Origin: Engraulis encrasicolus
Taxonomy: Eukaryota > Chordata > Actinopteri > Clupeiformes > Engraulidae
Direction of reading: 5' to 3'
Assembly: GCF_034702125.1 (NCBI RefSeq)
Contig: NC_085876.1
Location: forward strand, 19,907,578 to 19,971,577
DNA: 64,000 bases
Positions 1 through 26,700 of this stretch are shown here, piece by piece. Below the pieces are notes generated by a model, which saw only the letters and a program-made list of their open reading frames with translations, had not been told where the DNA came from and searched no databases. The stretch's first letter is position 1; each line of letters starts with the position of its first letter. The position numbers and the translations under genes are program-made.

Positions 1-576
1 TGAGAACAACCTTCCCTCAAAACCCTGCCCTCTTTGATTCAAAACACATCTTTGCGTTGTAATTGGTTTGCCAGATTCCTGGCATTCTGGCTTCATTGAA
101 TCATTATGCGAGGTACGCTGGTTCACCAGGCTAGGTGAAATGGCATTTAGTCATTATGCTGCCAAATGATGGAACCAGCTTCCAATTCAAATTAGAACTG
201 CCCCAACAGTATCTTGTTTTAAAAAGAAAATAAAACATTTTTCATCTGCCTCTGGTGATCTCTAAGCCTATAATACAATATAGTTTTTCTTATAGTTTTA
301 TAATTCTTCTTCTTTCTTGTTTTCTACATTCTAGCATATTAAATTACAGTTTTTTATGATAGTGAGCAACATAAATACTATTTGACTGATTGATTAATAA
401 TGAGGAAAAAGTAGGCCTATGTATACACAGTGGAATACTGCATTACTGTAACCTACTGTAAGCTACTTGTTTACACTTTTGTTAAGTGTAGTCAATTTTT
501 CCATTTTCCCTTTGACATTAGCCTGTTATTGTTCTAATGATTAGGCCCCTACTTTAAGAATTATAACAATGATGTT

Positions 577-577
577 G

Positions 578-613
<36 letters not shown>
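577..613. repeat. (AAT)n microsatellite
   Basis: About 11 uninterrupted AAT units. Confidence 0.95.
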
Positions 614-614
<1 letters not shown>

Positions 615-693
615 TTGTGAGTCATCTTCTTCATCATCCTCATCCTTAATGAGGTTGAGGATGACGAAGAAGATTAGTAAGATTGAAAGGAAA

Positions 694-719
694 GGGATGA
701 TGATGATGACGATGATGAC

Positions 720-784
<65 letters not shown>

Positions 785-811
785 CGATTATGATGATGAT
801 AATGATGATAG
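694..811. repeat. (GAT)n microsatellite
   Basis: Long ATG/GAT triplet tract with a few GAC interruptions. Confidence 0.95.
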
Positions 812-908
812 GCCTATATTACCGGTACGGTATCATACTGTATCCCAATGTTGTGTATGGTATCACAGTGCTTGATATTATTGCTGTCATTTGTCTTGAG
901 ACCAATGA

Positions 909-14483
<13,575 letters not shown>

Positions 14484-14814
14484 CTAGATTGCATTCATTG
14501 CACTAACTGCAATCAAGTTAAAATACCTTAAACAAATGTGAAATATTCTCGCCTCTGAGTTTAAGTACCTTATATACGTATATATATGACTATGTCTAGT
14601 AATAATATAAGATATTAACTATCCCCCCACTGTGCACTTTGGCTCAAGTATCAGCTGAATTAGTTCTACAAAGTATCAGTACAGTAAAATACCAATAGCT
14701 TTTGTCTTTTTGTCTTTTATTTTATTTTATTTTGTTCATATATATTACAATTTTAAGCACATTGAATGATTATTGAATATGATAATGTGCTGTATAAATA
14801 CATTTATGATGGCT

Positions 14815-14815
14815 G

Positions 14816-14864
<49 letters not shown>
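14815..14864. repeat. (GATT)n microsatellite in the sqle 3' UTR
   Basis: About 12 GATT units, followed by short TGTTGGTT repeats. Confidence 0.95.
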
Positions 14865-14867
<3 letters not shown>

Positions 14868-15941
14868 TGTTGGTTTGTTGGTTTTGAGTTATTATTGTGG
14901 GTGAATTTGAGAAATGTACGTATGTTCAGGATTAGGCAAAGCCAATACTTTGATGCATGACATTGATGGTGATGGTGAATATTCAGGAATAAGCACAAGC
15001 TTGTCAGCAAAAAATGCACATTTTGATAATGAAGTCCTCAAAATGTATTTTTATACGCTGAACTTTTCAGTGTCTTGATTAAAGGTTTCCTAAAGTCTAG
15101 CTTATGCAGAGAGTACGTAACTACACTGAACTGAAGGCCATGTAAAATGGGACAAGAATACGGCACACTGTACAGACATATTTAATCCTTCATTTAATTG
15201 TATATTTAATCCTTATTTTTTTCTTTTATATTAACTTACGACATATATGCCTTACACTCATGCACACATGCACGCACGCACACACACACACATTCGCAGG
15301 CATGCACACATGCACACACACATACGCACACACGGGCGCGCACACGTTATCAGCTACCATTCCACATTTTACATATAGGTGTTTTTTTAATTCGTGTTCA
15401 ATGACATACTGTATAGGTGGTGTTTGTATCCTTATAATTCACAACTTACTCCGCAATCGGTAGTGTACTGTAACCTTGTAGTAAGCACTGCAACATTTGA
15501 TACAGCAGGGCAGGCAAATACTGTAAAAACAAAAAACATAATAAATAATGTACAGGTGGTGAGGAAATGGCTTCCTCTTACATTTCCCTTTATCATACAC
15601 ATACTTGATGGCATACCGTTTCACACTACAAGTAGAAGCACTGTGGTATGATGCTGCTGCAATGACTGACTGTTGTGCAGGCTATGTATGCTTTGAAATA
15701 CAGTAATTCAGTCTGACAGTTAAATGATTTGCCACATTTATTTCATACCATTATATTTAGTACCAGGCACCTTTTTACCTGTTTACTTTCCCCTATTCTG
15801 TACACATGTATAACATTCATTAATAATTTGAACTTGTCTTAGGGTTTCAAAGGTACCCTGGTATTTCCTTGTTATTTATGTAACTGTTTGTCCTGAAGTC
15901 CTTATGCCAGCTGTGAAACTTTTAACGATTGAAATGGAAAA

Positions 15942-15947
15942 AATAAA
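15942..15947 (+). promoter_or_regulatory. sqle: Candidate poly(A) signal of sqle
   Basis: AATAAA about 1.46 kb after the sqle stop. The intervening DNA (14484-15940) is AT-rich, has no credible ORF, and contains a (GATT)n tract and a short CA-rich patch, as expected of a long 3' UTR. Earlier signals could be used instead. Confidence 0.45.
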
Positions 15948-16024
15948 AGACAAATGTGTATAATGTTCTATTGTCCTGGTTTTGTATAGGGGAGTTGTTA
16001 TGGAACATTTTCCTCCCCTTACTG

Positions 16025-16364
16025 CAGGGGTGGGGAACCTATGTCTCGAGGGCCATTAACAGCACTTGAGGACGTTTTTATCCGGCCCCTGACATATATT
16101 TCATGGGAAGCTGCATAATTAAATTAAATTAAATTAAATTAATTAAAATTGACATGTTTTGTAAAGGAATACAAGAAATACAATACAATGCAATACAATA
16201 AAGTTATATTCAGGGGACCTAGAAGGTGGGGTCTGCTTTCAATAAAGGCCTAAAGAGCAGGGAGGGATCCTTGATTGTGTTCATAGTATGGCCCTCGGAG
16301 GACTTTTACGGCCCTTGGAGAAATCTGAAGTGGCCCCTCAAATGAAAAAGGTTCCCCACCCCTG
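16025..16364. mobile_element. hAT-like MITE (CAGGGGTGGGGAACC ends)
   Basis: Ends CAGGGGTGGGGAACC and GGTTCCCCACCCCTG are inverted repeats. Flanking 8-mers CCTTACTG and GCTTACAG match at 6 of 8 positions, as an aged hAT target duplication would. A related copy lies at 29742-30447. Confidence 0.8.
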
Positions 16365-16864
16365 GCTTACAGTATAGTATGCCACAAGTTTCTATGACAT
16401 GCCTGTTCTGTGCGAGGGTCTGTAGCTGATAAGCACATGTATTTTTAGCTTCATTTTGACACATCTCCATTACTGTCCAGCAAGTGGCAGCAGTCACTAG
16501 GCAAATGCTGTAAATAAATTGACCAAAAGCATGAGCAGGAAAAATGCTACCTTTGGTCGAACGACAGAATGCCGGAAAATAGAGGGGTTCATCTTGATAT
16601 TTCTCAGTGGCTCACGACGGAATGGAAGACTATGGAATAACCATGACCTCAAATGAACATGGTTGTAAAATGTGTGTTGCAAATACCATTTACCGTCTTT
16701 GTTTATTGAAAAGGAATTTTCAATGGTACAAATTCAAACATGTTTAAGTCAGAATTTCAAAAGCATTCACTTTTTCTGAAGTACTTTGAACGGACTATGT
16801 CCTGTCGTTTGTAACTGTCCTGATTTTGTTTTTTATTTTTGCCAGTCAGTGTAAATGTTTCCTG

Positions 16865-17273
16865 TTAAAGGAGCACTCCTGCCAATTTCAATATGCTGTT
16901 GTATTGCTCATGCTACTCTTGACTTGTCAGTACCCGGTGATGCTGCATTTTTTTTGGCCCAGCCCTTTCAGAGATATGAGCTATTGTAATGGGGCCAATT
17001 TTATTAACATTTGAAAAAAATCTTGACAAATATTTTCCCAAAAGGTATCACTGTTTGCTAGTTGTCTGCTGATGTTGCATAACCTTTTGGATGTTTTTGG
17101 GAATAAATAAAAATGTTTTTTTTTTAAATGTAAACAAACACCTGCCCCCATTACAATGACCAGGATCTCGGAAAAGGCTGAAGGAAAAAAATAAATACAT
17201 CTCAGGTACTGACAAGCCCAGGCCAATGTGAGCATTACAACTGCTTGTTGAATTGGCAGAAGTTGCCCTTTAA
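16865..17273. mobile_element. piggyBac-like MITE (TTAA), copy 1
   Basis: Flanked by TTAA at both ends. The inverted arms begin TTAAAGGAGCACTCCTGCC and end with the complement of the same design. A second copy is at 18952-19358. Confidence 0.75.
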
Positions 17274-17424
17274 GAATAGGGTACAACCCTCAGTCCCATG
17301 TGATGCCACTGATGGGGCCCCTGCACAGTCATGGGCCTGTAAGCAATACAAGTGCAGCAGCCTCTACTTACAGATCGTTACTTTGACTTCCTTGTAACTT
17401 GTCACTAATCTTTCCACCTTTGGT

Positions 17425-17469
17425 GTGTTGTGTGTGTGTGCGTGCATGCGTGCGTGCGTGTGTGTGTGT

Positions 17470-17532
<63 letters not shown>

Positions 17533-17596
17533 AGTGCATGCATGAGTTTGTTTGCACACATATGTGTGGACACGTGTATGTGTGTGTGTGTGCAGA
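17425..17596. repeat. (TG)n microsatellite
   Basis: TG repeats with TGCG and TGCA interruptions. First member of a dense CA/TG block. Confidence 0.95.
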
Positions 17597-17659
17597 GGCC
17601 AGCTGGCCCCATCACTCAACCTGATCCCGGCCCAGGAACTATTATTATCCACCTCACCT

Positions 17660-17752
<93 letters not shown>

Positions 17753-17759
17753 ACCTCAG

Positions 17760-17830
<71 letters not shown>

Positions 17831-17848
17831 TGCACACACACACACACA
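17660..17848. repeat. (CA)n microsatellite
   Basis: Two long pure CA runs separated by a short CACCTCAGCTA spacer. Complementary to the TG tracts on either side. Confidence 0.95.
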
Positions 17849-18182
17849 CCTCATCTAAGCACACACAACCAAAACACAGCCCACGCCTGGCAAACTAATG
17901 AAGACGCACAAACTGCACATACCTGTACTGACATACTGGCCTTGGTTCCATAGGGAATTTAATTCCAAATAAAATGATTCAGAATATATACACAATTTGG
18001 CATTACATGTGCAGTGGACAAAGTAAACTTGATGGAACTATTTAATTCTGAATTATTCATTCTTAAAAACGTCATGTAAACAAGGTCACTGTCCCTGTGA
18101 ACCATATGAACCAAATGAAAGCTCATGCAGGTGACTGGGAACATCTAACTGATTGAAATGTCCATTGTTCACTCGTTCTCCG

Positions 18183-18795
<613 letters not shown>

Positions 18796-18951
18796 TATCC
18801 GTGAGAACCCCAGCTTGTGCTCCTGCAATGCTGCACGGAGGGAGATGCCAGGTGCATTTGCAAGACGATCCCTCTGCGTACGCAAGCAGGAGCTGCACAC
18901 ATGGCTCCGGTGGGTGTCACATTCTTCAAGTCATTGAGGCCTTGTCTTCCC

Positions 18952-19358
18952 TTAAAGAGTAACTTCAGCCAATTTCAACATGCAGTTGTAATGCTCACAC
19001 TAGCATGGACTTGTCAGTACATGAGGTTTTTTTTTCTTCAGCCTAGGGTTAGTCATTGTAATGGGGGCAGGTATTTGCTAACTTTTCCAAAAAACATCTT
19101 GATTTATTCCCAAAAACATCCAAAAGGTTATATAACATAAGCAGACAACTAGCAAACAGCGATACCTTTTGGGAAAATATTTGGAGTAGGCCTAGGTTAA
19201 GATATTTTTAAATGTAAGCAAAAGCTGTCCCCATTAGAATAGCTCATATATCTCGGAAAATGCTGAGCCAAAAAATGCAGCATCACCAGGTACTGACAAG
19301 TCAAGGGTAGCGTGAACAATACTACAGCAAATTGAAATTGGCAGAAGTGCTCCTTTAA
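18952..19358. mobile_element. piggyBac-like MITE (TTAA), copy 2
   Basis: TTAA at both borders; left arm CAGCCAATTTCAACATGCAG and a right arm with its inverse (AAATTGAAATTGGCAGAAG). Same family as 16865-17273. Confidence 0.75.
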
Positions 19359-19449
19359 AATGAACCATGGTAAATCTTAACTACAACTTTAAGGAAATTA
19401 GCCATGGTTTTACTCTGAAATCTAACCATGGTTTTACCACAGATTATAG

Positions 19450-19640
19450 TTAATTAAATTACACTTAGCTGACACTTATCTTAAGCACATATTGGAGTCC
19501 TTGGAGCAATGTGGGGTTAGGTGCCTTGCTCAAGGGCACTTCAGCCATGGATGGAGGTGTAGGGAGAGGTAAGGCTGGCTTTGAAACCTGCAACTCTGTG
19601 ATCTTCAGTCCAACTCCCTAACCATGACGCCACGGCTGGC
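19450..19640. repeat. Interspersed repeat family C copy
   Basis: Shares TTAGGTGCCTTGCTCAAGGG and CTTCAGCCATGGATGGAGG with copies at 40777-40985 and 41040-41262 and fragments near 7230-7330 and 8020-8140. A widespread fish repeat with a tRNA-like right part. Confidence 0.65.
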
Positions 19641-19712
19641 AACAAATTTTCATGTTTTTTTTGGCCTTGGTATGACACAACAGAAGCATTCCAAGAACAT
19701 GGCTAAATTGAC

Positions 19713-21036
19713 CTGGGCCTTGTTTCTGGATAACGATGGTTCTTAGCCTTAAGTGTGTCGTTCTACGAATGTTCTTGGATTTTCTACGACTGTTTCCCAA
19801 AGACAATCGTAGGCTACATGAACGCGCGTGCAAAGCCTCTAAGATCATTCGTAGCGTCGCTCTTAAGGATCGCTGTCCACATATGTGGTGCTGAAGTGTC
19901 CTCGGAGTGAACTGCGCCGTCATGCTGCTAAACCATTTCCAAAATGTAAGGCGTGTGTCAGCTGTTTTCTATAAGGGTGGGACTATATTTGTAGCAGTTT
20001 ACAACTATCGACAGGAGTTATTGTTGGCAAATGAAATAAAATGCACACACACAATGAAATCATGCAAAACCACGAGCTACGCCGTTAAACCAGGCAAAGC
20101 GCGTGCAGTTGGCTACCGTGCTTAATATTTAAGAAGACAAGTAGGCCTAGTAGTTCCAAATTGGAATGCGCATTTGGGGAGCGGCGTGCAAAGTACCTCG
20201 CACTCAAGGCTTTAACTGTGAGGAACATTTTGAACGGCAGTCTGCTGTTATTAAAACAAAAAATCTTCACGAATTCCCATCGCTGCCTTTTTAATGTCAT
20301 AGTTTACCCTTAGCCTACAACTATATTGTCTTTTCCGCGTCTCTTTCTTGGTACTTGAAAATGAAAGAGGGCGCAACGACTCGCTGACCGTTTTTCTTTT
20401 TTTTAATGTTTCGGTAGTGACCTTCCGACATCACCACTCTTGTCTCTGGTCGCCGAAGCCCCCTATTTATTTTGCGTGTGGATGCCTTGTTCTTGTTCAC
20501 GAAGCACCCACACAAATTATGATTGATCACAGTTTAATAATGCCCTGATTTATCAAACACAGCTGAACTATTTTACTGCCTGTAAAATATTTTCCAAACA
20601 CATTGCTTTTATTTTATACACTTACACAATTAATGTTACCTTCTTATTTTCGTTACAGTGTCAACTGTGGTGCCATGATATTTACACTCCCTTCTTAAAA
20701 CATCAACTTGAAGCGCAAGTTTCCTCTTTTCCTGTGGGTGTCTCCACTGTGCCATGCCACTCGCGTCTTAAAACAGCAATCTTATGTGCAAGTTTCTTCT
20801 TTTCCCTTCATATCCTGTGGGTGTCTCCACTGTGCCATGCCGTTACGATACTCCATGCGTTAAGACTACTCCAGATCACTCGTGGATTTCTCTTAGAGTT
20901 ACGTGTCAACCTGCGATGGTTCTTTGCTAAGTTGCTTTTGGGAAACGCTCCGTGAGCTCTACGATGGTGTTACGTATGAACTTAAGTAGCACGTAGCGTT
21001 AAGTAGTACTTAAGGCCCTTTCGGAAACGAGGCCCT
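19713..21036. mobile_element. Possible 1.3-kb non-autonomous DNA transposon
   Basis: Borders GGGCCTTGTTTC and GAAACGAGGCCC are inverted repeats. The interior has no convincing transposase frame. The target duplication is unclear, so both the family and the exact ends are tentative. Confidence 0.5.
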
Positions 21037-22315
21037 GGATGAGGTAGTAAATCTGCCAATAGATAGCCAGCAGGTGTCACTTAGTTAAGAAAATGAAGAC
21101 TCCAGGCTCTTCTATTAGATGTTTTATCACTTCCTCAAGGTTAAGTTAACCTAGATTACAACTGAGCCATGTTTTTGGAATAGGCTGCTCCCCAGGTACC
21201 AGGGTTCTTGTTTCCCAACTCATATACTATATTCAACAAATTCTACCATTTGGTATGAAAGCCTGTTTTGATCTAGACAGCCTGGAGTGATAGAGATTTC
21301 CCACAGCAAGAGGGCTTTGAAATTATTTTTGTTCTTTTATTATTTAAGACTGCGTGCGGACACACATACCATTCCCATTAATATCATGTAATATTAAAAG
21401 GGTGTGAATGCATTTAATGTTGACGGAGAGACACATCAGCACTTGATGAAAGATTCCAACACAACATTCCAATCGCTCAGGAACATGGCTCACTTGATAG
21501 ATCAACAAAACACCAGCGTTGCCAGATCGGGCGGTTTCCCACCCAATTGGGCTACTTGGGATGATTGTCTGCAGAGAAAAACGGGAAAAATTAGCCATTT
21601 GGCACTCTTTTCAGCAGTTTTGTGCCCATAGAAATCAATGCAATTCGTTGAAATTGGGCGGAATTTAGTGCATTTTGGCGTTTTTTGAGAACCTATTGGG
21701 CGGGACTTGATCTGGCAACACTGCATAACACATTGCTTTGAATGGCCTCCTGGCCTGGCTTGTATGCATTGTTTTGATTCATGGTGCACCTGTGGTGCCT
21801 GTTTGTCCCTATAGGAATGTCATGTCAAGAGCCCAGGGGTCTTGTTAACCAACTGATTTATTCACCGCGACATGACTCTACTCACTGGCTCGGCTCACTA
21901 CTTTGTCTTTGTGCTGCCCGTCCATCTGTCTAATGAGCAAATGTACTGTCTGGGACACCGATACTGCCCTGCTGACACCCGAGGACAAACAAAAGGCGAC
22001 CGCACGAGTCACCACTGGCCCCAAAACATCCGGCTAAGTCTCTCGGATCTCCTCGGCTTTGCATCCGCTTGTATGGGTTACTTTTCGCTCTCTGTGTGTC
22101 TCTCTTTGTCTCTCTGTCTCTGTCTCTCTCTCTGCCTCTCCCTTGCCATCCCTCCCACCCCATTCTCTCTCCCTCTCTCTCTCTCGCTCCCATCTTTCTT
22201 AGTGAACAGGACTTAGCGAGTGTGATTCATGTTCACCTCTTCCTCTACAGCACTGTCAGCCTCCCTCTTCTGCGCTTCCTCGTTGACATTTTGCCATCCC
22301 CCACAACACTCATCC
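21037..22315. other. Gene-free stretch
   Basis: Contains a MITE at 21517-21723 and pyrimidine-rich TCTC runs at 22085-22195. I see no exon. Confidence 0.6.
21517..21723. mobile_element. Palindromic MITE (GTTGCCAGAT family), copy 2
   Basis: Inverted ends GTTGCCAGATCGGGC and TGATCTGGCAAC around an internal CCCAATTGGGC palindrome. Confidence 0.8.
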
Positions 22316-22783
22316 TCTTGAATGAAGGCTACTACATAGCTAATATCATCTGTAATGGAGGCTACTACATAGCTAATATCCTCTGTAATGGAGGCTACTA
22401 CATAGCTAATATCCTCTCGAATGGAGGCTACTACATAGCTAATGTCCTGTCGAATGGAGGCTACTACATTGCTAATATTGTCTGTAATGGAGGCTACATA
22501 GCTAATATCCTCTCGAATGGAGGCCACTACATAGCTAATATCCTCTTGAATGGAGGCCGCTACATAGCTAATATCCTCTGTAATGGATGCTACTACACAG
22601 CTAATATCGTTTGTAATGGGGGCTACTACATAGCTAATATCCTCTCGAATGGAGGCTGCTACTGTACATAGCTAATAGCCTCTCTAATGGAGGCCGCAAC
22701 ATAGCCAATATCATCTCGAATGGAGGCTACGACATAGCTAATATCGTCTGTAATGGAGGCTACTACATAGCTAATATCCACTC

Positions 22784-22784
<1 letters not shown>
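22316..22784. repeat. 33-bp minisatellite, about 14 units
   Basis: Unit of the form AATGGAGGCTACTACATAGC plus TAATATCCTCTGT, with point differences between units. One unit lacks 3 bp and one carries extra bases. As 33 is a multiple of 3, frames stay open through most of the array on both strands (peptide NGGYYIANILS on +), but nothing marks it as a gene. Confidence 0.95.
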
Positions 22785-22820
<36 letters not shown>

Positions 22821-22852
22821 CACAAGCATGCGCAGACACAGACACAGACACA

Positions 22853-22885
<33 letters not shown>

Positions 22886-22921
22886 GCACACACACACACA
22901 CACACACACACGTACATACAC
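22785..22921. repeat. (CA)n microsatellite
   Basis: Directly follows the 33-bp minisatellite, with CAGA interruptions. Confidence 0.95.
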
Positions 22922-23057
22922 ATATCAAAGCCCCCTGTCCCGTGCCAACGATGGCACTGGCGCTGAAACGTGAGCTAGCGTCGATCCCCCGGGTCACCAA
23001 GTGTCAGGGAAAGACGATCGCTTGGGCACTGAGCATGCCAGGCATACTTTCCAGCCC

Positions 23058-23243
<186 letters not shown>

Positions 23244-23764
23244 GAGCAGAGCGGAGGGTGGAGGTTGGTCTCTCTCATTGTATGTGTGTGTGTTTCAGGA
23301 GCCACTTAACTACTGCAAGGGGACAGTCAGCCAGTCACCAGGGCCACCGGGTGGTCCTATGGAACAGCACAGAGCATTCTAGAGCAGTTGGAATCTCACG
23401 GAATCAGAATCCAAGAGACCACCCTTCTTAGTGTTGGTATTGTCTTGGTTGTCTTGGTCTGGGTTGGCCTTGTCCAATTTGGACGAAACCTGTTATTCAG
23501 GGCATAGGGGAATACGGGATCGGGGTATAAGGGGATTGCGGTTCGGGACGCAGACTGGGCTACACATGGTAAGTAAGCAATGTTGCCAACTCTCTGTGAA
23601 AAAAAAATACAGGACACGGTACATCATTTTGTCTCTCTTAGAAGAAATGTCCTGCATTTAACCAAATTGTGTCCCGTTTCAGCTGAATACGGATTGCGAT
23701 TGGGACTTGGGACTGGGCTGCACATGGTAAATAAGAAGCCCAGCTAAAGTCGCAGCAGCACAGT

Positions 23765-26700
23765 ATGTCTACTACTGAGTCAACTCCGGCCGAGGGTGGT
23801 GCCCAGAAGAAGGCCTCCCTCAACAAGAACATCAAGAAGCTCAGGACCATCAGCGCTGTGTGCGGCTTGGCGCGCAGTTGGCAGAGATGGGTCTCCGACA
23901 ACGAGGAGAAACAGTCCACAGAGCCCTCAGGTAGGGGTGTAAAATCACAGCCTCCATGACGATACGATTTGATAGCGATTTCTTAAAGTAGCGTTTCGAT
24001 AATTTACGAAACTCAAGAATGTCCAAGTACACGATACGATTTGATTTGATTGGTTTTTCTTTTTTTTTCCGATTACTTTTCCCACACCTATTATGTTATG
24101 GAGTTAAGGTATTGGGCAGGGGCCAGCGATTCAATTGTTTTTTACACCTAAGAATGCCTCACAATACGATACAATTTGATTCGATCATCGGCCGTATTAT
24201 CGACGCATCGATACATATCGATTATTTTTTACACCCCTACCCACAGGATGGTCGCCAGACCCCTTAGAGAACGTAGTGCTGCCCACACAGAAGAGGCCTC
24301 GGCCCAAAGAGGCACCTCCTAAACCCCCTGTGGATGACCAGGAGTGTGGTGGGGGCATCAAGACGGCATTGGTAGTGAAGACGGTGCAGAGCAGCGTGAC
24401 GGAGAAGAGTTCGGGGGTCAGCGCTCTGGCGGAGCGGATCGGGCGGGACCCGTCGGCCAACGAGGAGGTGGACCGTCTGCTGTACGGGAAGCGCTCTCCG
24501 ACCCGGCGGCGCATGGGCGGCTCTGTGTCCATGATCACCAAGGGCATCAAGCACATGGATAGGGTGAGGAGCGACACGGAGGATAGCGGTTTCCACGAGG
24601 CTGACACGGAAATAGAAGGAGGAGGAGCTGAGGAAGGAGGCGTCACCATCAAGAGGTCCACCGGGCCAGTGTGAGTTTCCCACTAGTTTGCTGCTTGACA
24701 TTAACGATGCATTTTATTGTGCCATAAAGACGCAAAGAAACATCACTACCATTAATATTATGTGATGGCCAGCGCATGTTGTGTACATATGATGGCATGT
24801 TTGGACTGTAACAATACACTCAACTCATGATTCGGTTTGCATCTTGATTTTTGAGGCAGTCGCTTGACATTACGATGCATTTTATTGTGCCATAAACACA
24901 CAAACAAACATCACTACCCATTAATATTATGTGATGGCCAACGCTTGAAGGCATGTTGTGTATGTATGATGGCATGTTTGGGCTGTAACGATACGTTCAA
25001 CTCACGATTCGGTTTGTATCATGATTTGTGAGCTATGGTTCAATACACCCCAGGATTTTTTACATGTACATTTTTCAAATTACTGAATTTGCTTTTCTCA
25101 CATTTGCCAACAATATTATAAAACAAGATTCTGAATTAAAACTATGACACTGAATAGGTTTAGTAGGGGCTACTAGTAGCCTAATTTAAAAAAAATAAAA
25201 TAATAATAACAGTAGTGATGATTTGAAGCTTGGAGGCACTATCACATCATGTCATGTGGTTGGTTTCTGGGCTGAAGGGTAACAAAACTTTGAAAGGGTG
25301 TATCACCATACTGCCTCCCTGCATCAAAGTACTCTGCGTATCGCGATTTCTCGGCTTGATACAATATCGCTACAGCCCTACGGTATGGCAGATGAGTGCA
25401 TGATGAGAGATAGAGACACTACTGAGTCATTCTGGACATGATCTTGGCTCACTTGAGGTATCCAAACACACATTTATCAAAATGATGTCAGCAACAATGC
25501 GGGGCACCTGTATTATTTGAATATCATGTACCAACAGAATATCTGTGGGGGGAAAAAAGGTCTCCCTACATTTCAGTCAGGGGCAAAATGTGCACTATTA
25601 GTGGCCCTTTTAGAGTTACCGCTAGGTCCCTCTGCTATTTTGGCAGTGGCTTCTTAACTCCTTCCAAGTGTCCAAGTAGCTCTCCTTACATGCTGCTAAC
25701 GTAAATGAGGCCGCATAGGGAGTATTGCCTTACACACATGCCAGGGTGCTGAGACAGCGGAACCGGCCAGTGGAGACACACACTCACACTCACACACACA
25801 CACACCGCACTACTCCAGGGACAGCGACTGGAAGAATTTGAATGCAGACAACTAACTCTACTACTCTACTCTACTACAGAATTACTTACCTGAAGAATGC
25901 ATTTTTGTGGAGCAACGGTTTAAGAGTTGGGACAAATTCCTGGGGAATGCCCTGTAGATATAGAAGCTAGTAGCGCAAGACTTTTCACATTTTTTTTTGG
26001 TGCTTATTATACATCACGTTTGCCTGACATTCAGATCTTCAGACCTGCTTGTTCAGAACCCTGAAGGACTACAGATTCATTCTCCTGAAGAAGGCATTTT
26101 GTGAAACCATATTTTTGTAGATTTGAGACAACTTCTTCTGGAATGTAAAGAGAGAGAGAGCTGCAGCATTAGTCAAACTCATTGAATCGACGTTCAAACT
26201 GCTTGTCACTTGTTTTTCAACGCTACTCAGCTCATCTCTCCTATCTCAAATGTCTCTCTACTGACGTACAGTAGATTTGGGAACTTCTTCATTGGAATGT
26301 AAAGAAACACCCACCTACTGCGTAGCGCAAACCACTTGTCACTTTTTAAGGGGACACCCACCTACTGCGTAACGCAAACCACTTGTCACTTTTTAAGGGG
26401 ACACCCACCTACTGCGTAACGCAAACCACTTGTCACTTTTTAAGGGGACACCCACCTACTTCGTAACGCAAACCACTAGTCACTTTTTTCACCGCTCAGC
26501 TCAGCTCAACTCACTTCTCCTCTCCTCTCCTAACTCAAAAAATGTCTCTCTACAGACTCCGCAAGGCGGGCGAGGACGCCGCCAAGATCAACGCGATGGC
26601 CAAGAAGACGCACAGCGCCGTGGGCGGCCTGATGAGCCGCTGGCAGAACTGGGCCTCGGAGCACGAGGTCAACCAGAAGCTCAACCCCTTCAGCGAGGAC

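Noticed and set aside
22316..22784. Regular 33-bp direct repeats resembling a CRISPR array
   Set aside because: Units are contiguous with no unique spacers, there are no cas genes, and the host is a vertebrate.
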